This document shows positions 1 through 4,977 of a DNA stretch of 8,629 bases, one piece after another. The stretch covers positions 1 through 8,629 of the forward strand of contig CAZLRW010000143.1 in NCBI GenBank assembly GCA_964561925.1, in the 5' to 3' direction. The DNA comes from SZUA-430 sp964561925. GTDB lineage: Bacteria > Pseudomonadota > Alphaproteobacteria > Micropepsales > Micropepsaceae. The first letter of the stretch is position 1, and the number at the start of each line of letters is the position of its first letter. Made by a program: the position numbers and the translations under genes. The notes beneath the pieces were generated by a model. It was not told the origin of the DNA and made no database searches. It was given only the letters and a program-made list of their open reading frames with translations.

Positions 1-145
1 TCATCGCGCCCAGCGTCTTCAGCGCTTCGCTGATCGAGCCCTTCTTGCCGAGAAGATCGACGCGCGCGGCCTCGAGCGCCGCCTCGTCGGCCGCAGCCGC
101 GATGCGCGCGAGGGCTTCGCGTTCGAGTGATTCAAGGTCCTGCAT
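1..145 (-). CDS. pheS: Phenylalanine-tRNA ligase alpha subunit, N-terminal fragment
   Basis: This is the 5' end of a gene that runs off the left edge; 48 residues are visible. The translation starts MQDLESLEREAL and continues with a basic VDLLGKKGSISEALKTLG segment. That is the typical N-terminal coiled-coil region of PheS, which in the full enzyme contacts tRNA-Phe. The ATG at 145-143 is chosen because GGAG lies about 8 nt upstream on the minus strand. The gene follows rpmI and rplT in the order seen in many bacteria (rpmI-rplT-pheS-pheT), which supports the call. The catalytic domain is outside the window. PheS with PheT charges tRNA-Phe in the cytoplasm. Confidence 0.93.
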   Translation of the reverse strand, partial: MQDLESLEREALARIAAAADEAALEAARVDLLGKKGSISEALKTLGAM

Positions 146-188
146 TTCAAAGTCTCCAACGAATCGCTTCGCGCCGCTTGGGCGCATG

Positions 189-239
189 CTGACGCACTCC
201 GGCCCTTCGGGTCAGAGGGCTTCACGCGAGAAGCGTCAG
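189..239. other. Nested inverted repeat in the rplT-pheS gap
   Basis: The 107-bp gap between rplT and pheS contains a 7-bp perfect inverted repeat (CTGACGC at 189-195, GCGTCAG at 233-239) enclosing a smaller CCC-TTC-GGG element near 203-211. No T-tract follows on the minus strand, so it does not look like a full terminator. It could be an intercistronic RNA structure that tunes pheS relative to the ribosomal genes. The role is unproven. Confidence 0.3.
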
Positions 240-252
240 AGAAATCGAAACG

Positions 253-612
253 CTACGCCTTCGCCGCGCTTGCCGCCTGGTCGACCAGGGCCTTGAAGGC
301 CTCGGGCTCGCGCACGGCGAGGTCGGCGAGGATCTTGCGGTCCACCGCGATCCCCGCAATCCCGAGGCCGTTGATAAATCGGCCGTAGGTCAGACCGTGC
401 TCGCGCACGGCGGCGTTGATGCGCTGAATCCAAAGGGCGCGGAAGTTCCGCTTACGGAGCTTGCGGCCGATATAGGCGTGTTGGCCGGACTTATCGACGG
501 CCGCGTTCGCGGTCGTGATGTTGTTCTTGCGGCGGCCTTTGAAGCCCTTCGCCTGCTTCAAGACTTTCTTGCGGCGAGCGTGGCTCGGGACCGCGCGTGG
601 TGCACGTGACAT
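253..612 (-). CDS. rplT: 50S ribosomal protein L20
   Basis: The protein has 119 residues, the usual size for L20. It has the conserved basic N-terminus (MSRAPRAVPSHARRKKVLKQ), the KGFKGRRKN motif, then LRKRNFRALWIQRINAA and GLTYGRFINGL. L20 binds 23S rRNA early in large-subunit assembly. The ATG at 612 sits 12 nt after the rpmI stop, and a Shine-Dalgarno (AAGGA) overlaps that stop codon, so the two genes are probably translationally coupled. In several bacteria L20 represses its own operon by binding the leader mRNA; whether it does so here cannot be seen from the sequence. Confidence 0.98.
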   Translation of the reverse strand: MSRAPRAVPSHARRKKVLKQAKGFKGRRKNNITTANAAVDKSGQHAYIGRKLRKRNFRALWIQRINAAVREHGLTYGRFINGLGIAGIAVDRKILADLAVREPEAFKALVDQAASAAKA

Positions 613-624
613 GGGTGTTCGTCC

Positions 625-825
625 TTACCGGTTATAGGGCATCCAGAGCTTTACGCGCGGCGTATCACTCTCAGAGAGAATGAAGGTGCCGCGAGCGTGC
701 AGCTTGCGCTTGGATGAGCGCCGGATCAGACGGTGGCGCTTCATCACGCCGCCATGCTTCACCTTACCGGTGGCCGTCATTTTGAAGCGCTTTTTCGCGC
801 CCGATTTGGTCTTCAACTTGGGCAT
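625..825 (-). CDS. rpmI: 50S ribosomal protein L35
   Basis: The protein has 66 residues: MPKLKTKSGAKKRFKMTATG, then KVKHGGVMKRHRLIRRSS and a C-terminal PRVKLWMPYNR. These are the hallmark segments of L35. The start at 825 is preceded by a strong AAGGAGA 5 nt upstream. A longer reading frame continues upstream to 960, but those extra 45 residues do not resemble L35 and lie in the leader. It is the first gene of the visible rpmI-rplT-pheS cluster. infC, which often precedes it, is absent; a toxin-antitoxin pair lies divergently upstream instead. Confidence 0.98.
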   Translation of the reverse strand: MPKLKTKSGAKKRFKMTATGKVKHGGVMKRHRLIRRSSKRKLHARGTFILSESDTPRVKLWMPYNR

Positions 826-887
826 TTCGGTCTCCTTATGCTGGAACGCGTATGAGCCGTTAAGGCTTAAGAACCGCCTGGGCATGC

Positions 888-914
888 CCCGCCCGGCCGT
901 TCGTGAGGGGCGGG
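888..914. repeat. GC-rich inverted repeat upstream of rpmI
   Basis: CCCGCCC (888-894) and GGGCGGG (908-914) form a perfect 7-bp inverted repeat with a 13-nt spacer, 63-89 nt upstream of the rpmI start. It touches the proposed -10 box at 915-920. If the promoter call is right, it would sit at the transcription start rather than inside the leader RNA. It might be a regulator site or a 5' structure. No regulator was identified. Confidence 0.35.
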
Positions 915-943
915 AAATAGCCTGAAGACCGGGGAAAACACAA
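915..943 (-). promoter_or_regulatory. Candidate promoter of rpmI-rplT-pheS
   Basis: On the minus strand TTGTGT (943-938) is followed after exactly 17 nt by CTATTT (920-915), a fair match to a housekeeping alphaproteobacterial -35/-10 pair. Transcription would start near 908, leaving a leader of about 80 nt before rpmI. This is a match by eye only. Confidence 0.45.
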
Positions 944-977
944 GGGCGGGCTGCCGGCACATTCGCCGCAGCGGGGG

Positions 978-1014
978 TTGATATATGTCAATTTCTATGT
1001 CAAACTGACACATA
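978..1014 (+). promoter_or_regulatory. Candidate vapBC operator with repeated TATGTCAA half-sites
   Basis: An AT-rich island in otherwise GC-rich DNA contains TATGTCAA twice in direct orientation (984-991 and 996-1003, 12 bp apart). An opposing TGACA follows at 1006-1010, making a perfect TGTCA-AAC-TGACA palindrome (998-1010). The first copy is also part of the near-palindrome TTGATATATGTCAA (978-991). Ribbon-helix-helix antitoxins typically bind such short repeated sites beside their own start and autoregulate, so this is a natural operator for the adjacent pair. The site runs up to the ATG and leaves no room for a normal Shine-Dalgarno. Confidence 0.5.
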
Positions 1015-1223
1015 TGGAAAAGACTCAAATCTACCTTCGCAAGGAAGAGCTTGAGGCGCTTCGTGATGAGGCTGAGCGTTCGGGGCGGAGCGTTGCCGAG
1101 GTGGTTCGTGAGGCGATCCGGCAGGTCGTATTGAAGCCCGCGGGCGACGGCTTTGTCGGGCTTTGGGACGGTCCGCTGCGCAAGTCGTCCGTGGAGCACG
1201 ACAGCATCTACGACGATCCGTAA
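1014..1223 (+). CDS. Ribbon-helix-helix (CopG/VapB-like) antitoxin
   Basis: This 69-residue protein starts MEKTQIYLRKEELEALRDEA, a short beta strand then a helix, followed by RSVAEVVREAIRQVV. That is the strand-helix-helix pattern of ribbon-helix-helix DNA-binding antitoxins. The C-terminal part (from about residue 38, GDGFVGLWDGPL...HDSIYDDP) is the acidic tail expected to wrap the toxin. The ATG at 1014 is chosen because the conserved strand begins there. A TTG at 978 would add 12 residues encoded by the candidate operator. No clear Shine-Dalgarno precedes 1014, so a leaderless or weakly translated message is possible. Its stop overlaps the toxin start (TAATG). Confidence 0.85.
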   Translation: MEKTQIYLRKEELEALRDEAERSGRSVAEVVREAIRQVVLKPAGDGFVGLWDGPLRKSSVEHDSIYDDP

Positions 1224-1639
1224 TGCGCCAGGGCGAAGCGGCTTTTGTCGACACAGGCGCCTGGATCGCGCTGGCTGCCAAAGGCGATGTCCACCATGAG
1301 GCTGCTATCGAGCAATTGAACGCGCTGCGCGGGGCGGGCGCGAAACTCCATACCTCGGTGCCGGTGGTGATCGAGACCTTCACCTTCTTAGAGCGCAATG
1401 GCCGGCGCGAGCTGGCTCTCGCTTGGAAGGAGTCGATCTACAAGCCAAACGTGGTGAAGGTGCTGCCCTGCGACCTGCGCGACCTCGATCAATCGTGGGA
1501 GTATTTTCAGCGCAAGGATTTGCACAAACTGTCTGCCGTGGACGCGACGAGCTTCACGATCATGAAGCGTCACCGCATCCGGCTGGCCTTCACGTTCGAT
1601 CATCACTTTGCGGTGGTCGGGTTTAGACTCGTCGGCTGA
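1223..1639 (+). CDS. PIN-domain ribonuclease toxin (VapC-like)
   Basis: The 138-residue protein has the four acidic residues of a PIN nuclease: D10 in FVDTGAWIAL, E51 in VVIETFTFLE, D107 in SAVDATSFTIM and D126 in FTFDHHF. All are intact, so the enzyme should be active. VapC-type toxins cleave RNA, often tRNA or rRNA, with Mg2+ or Mn2+ when the antitoxin is lost. The ATG at 1223 overlaps the antitoxin TAA by one base, which implies translational coupling; the frame could start earlier at 1163 but that part lies inside the antitoxin gene. The pair is a self-contained plus-strand module between minus-strand housekeeping genes. The RNA target cannot be inferred. Confidence 0.9.
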   Translation: MRQGEAAFVDTGAWIALAAKGDVHHEAAIEQLNALRGAGAKLHTSVPVVIETFTFLERNGRRELALAWKESIYKPNVVKVLPCDLRDLDQSWEYFQRKDLHKLSAVDATSFTIMKRHRIRLAFTFDHHFAVVGFRLVG

Positions 1640-1711
1640 GTGAGATGCGCGACCGCGCTTGGCTCTTCGATCACGTTCGGGCGCGGTTCATCCTGTTTCC
1701 GACGTAGGTGT

Positions 1712-1747
1712 GATCGGGCGGTCCGTTTGAGCCGCCCGATCGTCTTT
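1712..1747 (+). terminator. Intrinsic terminator after the toxin gene
   Basis: GATCGGGCGG (1712-1721) pairs perfectly with CCGCCCGATC (1732-1741) across a 10-nt loop and is followed by GTCTTT on the plus strand. The T-tract is short but the 10-bp stem is strong. It lies between convergent genes, touching the MATE stop codon at 1746-1748, so it may block transcription from both sides. On the minus strand no T-tract follows. Confidence 0.7.
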
Positions 1748-3164
1748 AAGTCGACTTGCGCTGCGACAGCAGGTCGAAGCGCCAGACCATGCCGAAGCCG
1801 GCGGCGGCGAGACCGGCGGCGAGGCCGATCCAAACGCCCAAGCCCTGCATGCCGGCCCAGATGCCGAGGCCCCAGGCGAGCGCGAAGCCGACGAGCCAGT
1901 AGCTCAAGCCCGCGATCCACATCGGCGCCTTCGCGTCCTTCAGGCCGCGCAAGCTCATCTGTGCGGTCACCTGCAGCGCGTCGAAGAGCTGGAAGATCGC
2001 CGCGACGTAGAGGAACGTCACGGCCAGCGCCACCACTTCGGCGTTCTTCGCCTCAGCCGTCGCGACATAGATGCCGGTCAGCGTGTGCGGGATGAGCGCG
2101 ATCACCACGGCGCAGACGAGCATGAAGCCGGCGCCGCAGACGATCGCGGTATAGCCCGCGCGCCGTGCCGCCTCCATGTTGCGCGCGCCCGCGTGCAAGC
2201 CCACGCGCACCGTCGCCGCGAGACCGATGCCCAAGGGCACCATGAACGTGATCGAGCCCACGTTCATCGCGATCTGGTGTGCGGCGACGCTTGCCGCGCC
2301 GAACGTGCCCATCATCAACGTCGCGGTGTTGAACAACATCGCTTCGAAGAGCATGGAGGCGCCCATCGGCGCGCCAAGGCGGAAGACCTCGGCGAATTTC
2401 GCGCGGTCGAACCGCCAAACGCGGTGCAGCAGGTGATACTTCCTGAACGACGGCGCGAACAGGAAGAACGCCAGCATCGCGAAGAACGAGAACGCGTAGG
2501 CGATGGCGCTTGCGATGCCCGCGCCCTGCACGCCCAATGCCGGCGCGCCGAGATTGCCGTAGATCAGCACCCAGTTGAGCGCGACGTTGACGAGCACGGT
2601 CATGATCGCCACGACCAGCACAGCGTTCTGCTTGCCGATCGCCGCCGCAAAGCCGCGCAGCACACCGAAGCCCAGCGCGAACGGCAGACCGAAGGCGACG
2701 GCGTGAACCCACGGTTCCGCCATCGCCGCGATCTTCGGATCCTGGCCGAGCGCGATCAGGATCGGCTTTGCCCAGATGAGGATCGTCATCAAGGGGAGCG
2801 TCACCAAAGCGACCGCCCAAAGCCCCATGCGCACCGCCGCGCGCACGCGCGCGCGGTCGTTCGGATGGGCGCCAAGGATCTGCGCCACGATCGGCGAGAC
2901 CGCCATCACGGGGCCGTAGCCGACGAGCCAGGTGAAGTAGAACAGCACCGCGCCGACGCCGGTCGCGGCGATCGCCTCCTTGCCCAGTTCGCCGACCATG
3001 ATGATATCGGCGGTGAGCGAGCCGATCTGCGCGAGCTGCATCGCGATCAGCGGGAGCGCGAGTTTCATGAGCGCGCGCGTTTCGTCGATCCAAGGCTTCA
3101 GGATCGCGTTGCGTTCGTCGCGGTCCAGGTTGCGGTCGAAATATGTGGTCATGGTCTTGATCAT
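1746..3164 (-). CDS. MATE-family multidrug efflux transporter
   Basis: This integral membrane protein has about 472 residues, the usual MATE/NorM length. Hydrophobic segments recur along the chain and fit the 12-helix two-lobe topology. An N-lobe signature LAQIGSLTADIIMVGELG carries an acidic residue (about D53) at the place of the conserved TM1 aspartate in NorM-like proteins. The C-lobe has a LRGLKDAKAPM motif typical of the family. MATE proteins export cationic drugs or metabolites by Na+ or H+ antiport across the inner membrane. The ATG at 3164 is used; ATG 3152 is an equal alternative, and neither has a strong Shine-Dalgarno. A TTG at 3227 would place the start inside the terminator T-tract and is unlikely. 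A candidate attenuator precedes the gene. Confidence 0.93.
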   Translation of the reverse strand: MIKTMTTYFDRNLDRDERNAILKPWIDETRALMKLALPLIAMQLAQIGSLTADIIMVGELGKEAIAATGVGAVLFYFTWLVGYGPVMAVSPIVAQILGAHPNDRARVRAAVRMGLWAVALVTLPLMTILIWAKPILIALGQDPKIAAMAEPWVHAVAFGLPFALGFGVLRGFAAAIGKQNAVLVVAIMTVLVNVALNWVLIYGNLGAPALGVQGAGIASAIAYAFSFFAMLAFFLFAPSFRKYHLLHRVWRFDRAKFAEVFRLGAPMGASMLFEAMLFNTATLMMGTFGAASVAAHQIAMNVGSITFMVPLGIGLAATVRVGLHAGARNMEAARRAGYTAIVCGAGFMLVCAVVIALIPHTLTGIYVATAEAKNAEVVALAVTFLYVAAIFQLFDALQVTAQMSLRGLKDAKAPMWIAGLSYWLVGFALAWGLGIWAGMQGLGVWIGLAAGLAAAGFGMVWRFDLLSQRKST

Positions 3165-3225
3165 GGTCGGCTCAATCGATTGCCCGCCGTTGATTCCGCT
3201 CGCTTGCCGGGGTTCGACGGGCAAC

Positions 3226-3257
3226 AAAAACCCCTCCGGAGCGGTGCTCGGGAGGGG
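3226..3257 (-). terminator. Strong intrinsic terminator / attenuator upstream of the MATE gene
   Basis: On the minus strand CCCCTCC (3257-3251) pairs with GGAGGGG (3237-3231). After a 1x1 G-G mismatch the stem continues with GAGC/GCTC (3249-3246 with 3242-3239) around a 3-nt loop. Five T residues follow at once, then GTTG. This is a textbook intrinsic terminator reading towards the MATE gene, whose start is only about 60 nt downstream. It could end the upstream SnoaL transcript, but the leader ORF and promoter-like motif in between suggest conditional attenuation. Confidence 0.8.
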
Positions 3258-3287
3258 GCGGAACGCTTTGCCTTTCGGCCGATCGCG

Positions 3288-3389
3288 CTAAGCCATGACT
3301 CCCTCACGAGCCCCAAGAACCGCACAACGCGGCGCCGGGTATCCGGCGCACGACGCAGCGGTCGTGATGTTGGTCGTCGACAAATTCAT
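3288..3389 (-). CDS. Putative 33-residue leader peptide of the MATE attenuator
   Basis: The reading frame MNLSTTNITTAASCAGYPAP then RCAVLGAREGVMA ends 30 nt before the terminator stem. The N-terminal third is rich in Thr/Ser/Asn (six Thr or Ser among residues 4-10). A 7-bp hairpin (GCGCCGG/CCGGCGC, 3332-3338 and 3343-3349) lies inside the coding part. The Shine-Dalgarno is weak. I do not recognise the peptide. Its position between a promoter-like pair and a strong terminator in front of an efflux gene is what suggests a leader peptide. It may equally be untranslated leader RNA. A longer frame to 3536 exists but shows no protein-like features. Confidence 0.35.
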   Translation of the reverse strand: MNLSTTNITTAASCAGYPAPRCAVLGAREGVMA

Positions 3390-3443
3390 TCTGTTGTCGG
3401 CTCGTGTTGGGACGCGAGACCCCGTGCCTCGCGATTGCGGCAG

Positions 3444-3472
3444 GTGGTACGCGGGGGATGGCGCCAAGTCAA
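3444..3472 (-). promoter_or_regulatory. Candidate promoter for the MATE leader
   Basis: TTGACT (3472-3467) and TACCAC (3449-3444) on the minus strand are separated by exactly 17 nt. The -35 is nearly consensus and the -10 is weak. Transcription would start near 3437. It would give a leader of about 270 nt that first forms a CGCGAG/CTCGCG hairpin (3433-3428 with 3418-3413), then the small ORF, then the terminator. Between 3390 and 3532 I see no protein-coding gene. Confidence 0.4.
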
Positions 3473-3532
3473 GGCATGGCAGCCATGCGCGGCGCGCGGG
3501 GGCGCGTTGGTGTGGCGGCGATGCGACGGCGA

Positions 3533-3931
3533 TCACGCGGGACGGGCGGCGCGGATCAAGGGGGCGGTGTCGAAGATCTCGGAATAGGTCGTGACCTTGC
3601 CGTCCCGCATGGTGACGAAGTCGACTTTCTCAAAGCGTACCGCCTTGCCGGTCACCTGACTTTGCGCCGTGACGTTGATGCGCACGGCGAAGCGGCGATC
3701 GTCTTGCGTCACGATTTCGTCAATGGTGATTCCGCTCAAGGTCCAGCTGGCGGCGAGCGCGGCGTAGTACTGGCGCACGCCGTCCAAGCCTCGCCATTCG
3801 CCGGCGGTTTCCATGCGGTTCGGCGCGCCGACCGAGGTCCACACGATATCCGGCGCGAATATGTCGACGATGGACTCGCCCCGTAGCCAGATGGCGTAGG
3901 CGTCGCGCAACAGCTTTTCGTTCGGACCCAT
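3533..3931 (-). CDS. SnoaL/NTF2-like domain protein, copy A
   Basis: The protein has 132 residues, the size of a single SnoaL-like/ketosteroid-isomerase-like cone domain. It opens with MGPNEKLLRDAYAIWLRGE (helix 1). Family-like segments follow: FAPDIVW, AGEWRGLDGVRQYYAAL, VTQDDRRFAVRINV, KVDFVTMRDGKV and the end FDTAPLIRAARPA. No signal peptide or membrane segment is seen. It is the last of three tandem paralogues and starts 11 nt after copy B, so B and A are probably cotranscribed. The substrate is unknown; the fold serves enzymes and binding proteins alike. A longer in-frame extension upstream is only copy B read in another frame, so this is not a fusion. Confidence 0.85.
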   Translation of the reverse strand: MGPNEKLLRDAYAIWLRGESIVDIFAPDIVWTSVGAPNRMETAGEWRGLDGVRQYYAALAASWTLSGITIDEIVTQDDRRFAVRINVTAQSQVTGKAVRFEKVDFVTMRDGKVTTYSEIFDTAPLIRAARPA

Positions 3932-3942
3932 GAGTTCGCTCG

Positions 3943-4344
3943 CTAAAGCCGCGTCGCCCGTTCGAGCGGGCTGGTGTCGAAAATCTCGGTGTAAGACTTG
4001 CACTTGCCGTTGTGCATCGTCACGAAGTCCACGCGTTCGACGCTGGCGCGCCCACCGGTGCGGGTGCTGACGCCGACAACGGCATTGCGAACGACGAAGC
4101 GCGTGTCGTTCTGCGCGATCATCTCGAGCATTTCGACTTTCTCGAACGTCCAGTTCTCGGCGATGGCCGCCAGAAAGCCGTGCACGCCGTCCATGCCGTG
4201 CCACTCGCCCGCGTGGTCGATGCGATTGAGAGCGCCGACCGACTTCATCACGACGTCGTCGGCAAAAACCGCGAACAATTTGTCGAAGGCGCCTCTTGCG
4301 TAGTGCGCATAGGCGTCGCGCAAGACTTTCTCGTTCGGACCCAT
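3943..4344 (-). CDS. SnoaL/NTF2-like domain protein, copy B
   Basis: The 133-residue paralogue starts MGPNEKVLRDAYAHYARGAF and ends FDTSPLERATRL. It shares AGEWHGMDGV, IAQNDTRFVVR, VDFVTMHNGKC and the EIFDT-x-PL-x-RA end with its neighbours. Where copies A and C have DIVW, it has DVVM, and its central helix (HGFLAAIAENWTFEKVEM) differs most, so the pocket is likely diverged. The ATG at 4344 is preceded by an A-rich AAGAAAAAAG stretch acting as a loose ribosome-binding site. A 148-bp gap with two hairpins separates it from copy C. The shared N-termini show tandem duplication. Function unknown. Confidence 0.85.
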   Translation of the reverse strand: MGPNEKVLRDAYAHYARGAFDKLFAVFADDVVMKSVGALNRIDHAGEWHGMDGVHGFLAAIAENWTFEKVEMLEMIAQNDTRFVVRNAVVGVSTRTGGRASVERVDFVTMHNGKCKSYTEIFDTSPLERATRL

Positions 4345-4366
4345 CGGTTCTTTTTTCTTGGAGGAT

Positions 4367-4395
4367 GCGCGAGGAGTACATGCCCCTCCTCGCGC
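4367..4395. other. 10-bp hairpin just upstream of SnoaL copy B
   Basis: GCGCGAGGAG (4367-4376) and CTCCTCGCGC (4386-4395) are perfect 10-bp arms around a 9-nt loop. On the minus-strand RNA the hairpin ends about 22 nt before the copy B start, next to its ribosome-binding site. No T-tract follows in that direction. It may stabilise the 5' end of a processed B-A message or affect ribosome access. Confidence 0.45.
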
Positions 4396-4431
4396 GCCCT
4401 TTCAACCCTTCACGCCGATGGCCGGTGTGCG

Positions 4432-4465
4432 AAAAATCACGCCGCGGGACCGCGCGTGTCCCGCG
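4432..4465 (-). terminator. Possible terminator between SnoaL copies C and B
   Basis: On the minus strand CGCGGGAC (reading 4465-4458 as its complement) pairs with GTCCCGCG (4450-4443) in a perfect 8-bp stem with a 7-nt loop. A run of five T follows after 6 nt (4436-4432). The gap between stem and T-run weakens the call. It lies about 28 nt after the copy C stop and could uncouple C from B and A. Confidence 0.4.
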
Positions 4466-4492
4466 TCATGCCGAAAACACGCGGGGCACCGG

Positions 4493-4885
4493 CTATGCGG
4501 AGGCGCGCTCCAGCGGCGCGGTGTCGAGTGTTTCCGCGTACGCGATGCACTTGCCGTTCTTCATCGTTACCAAATCGACTTTTTCGAGAACGACCGTTTT
4601 GTGTGTTTGCTTGTGCGTGGCATGGACGGCGACGCGAATTGCAAAGCGGCTGTCGTCTTGGGCGATCACATCGACGACGTTGTGCTCGCGGATCGCCCAG
4701 TTGTTTCGCAGCGCCGTGAAATAGTCGCGGACACCGGCTTGGCCGCGCCACTCGCCGGCCGAGGCGATGCGGGTCCGATCGCCGGACGATCTCCAGACGA
4801 TGTCGGCTGCCAGGAGGTCGTAGTTGATTTCGCCGGCGCTGTAGCGGTCATACGCATCACGAAGAACTTTCTCGTTGGGTCCCAT
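4493..4885 (-). CDS. SnoaL/NTF2-like domain protein, copy C
   Basis: The 130-residue first member of the tandem set starts MGPNEKVLRDAYDRYSAGE and has AADIVWRSSG, AGEWRGQAGVRDYFTAL, VIAQDDSRFAIRVAV, KVDLVTMKNGKC and the end LDTAPLERASA. An AGGAG lies 8 nt before the ATG at 4885, the best ribosome-binding site of the three. A competing out-of-frame ATG within that spacer is not used on this reading. It begins 91 bp after the rtcB stop, with no clear minus-strand terminator between, so readthrough from the RNA-repair genes is possible. The ligand or reaction is not known. Confidence 0.85.
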   Translation of the reverse strand: MGPNEKVLRDAYDRYSAGEINYDLLAADIVWRSSGDRTRIASAGEWRGQAGVRDYFTALRNNWAIREHNVVDVIAQDDSRFAIRVAVHATHKQTHKTVVLEKVDLVTMKNGKCIAYAETLDTAPLERASA

Positions 4886-4937
4886 GGGCGCATCTCCTGT
4901 CTCTAAGGACGACGGAGCTTAGCGCAAATGCGGGTCG

Positions 4938-4977
4938 CCGCGAGGGAAGAGTGGCATCTCCCCTCGCGGTTGTTTTT
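4938..4977 (+). terminator. Plus-strand intrinsic terminator at the 3' end of rtcB
   Basis: CCGCGAGGG (4938-4946) and CCCTCGCGG (4961-4969) form a perfect 9-bp stem, followed on the plus strand by TTGTTTTT (4970-4977). The T-run ends at the rtcB stop codon. No plus-strand gene precedes it, so it would stop antisense transcripts entering rtcB. On the minus strand the hairpin lies just after the rtcB stop but lacks a T-tract, so it could act there as a 3'-end stabiliser. Confidence 0.6.

Noticed and set aside
2085..3587. 500-codon plus-strand reading frame opposite the MATE gene.
   Set aside because: Its translation is Arg/His/Asp-rich low-complexity text with no domain, as expected for the antisense frame of a GC-rich membrane protein gene.
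3533..4405. A 290-residue fusion containing SnoaL copy A.
   Set aside because: The upstream part is copy B and its leader read in the wrong frame. Copy A has its own start at 3931 with the same MGPNEK N-terminus as its paralogues.
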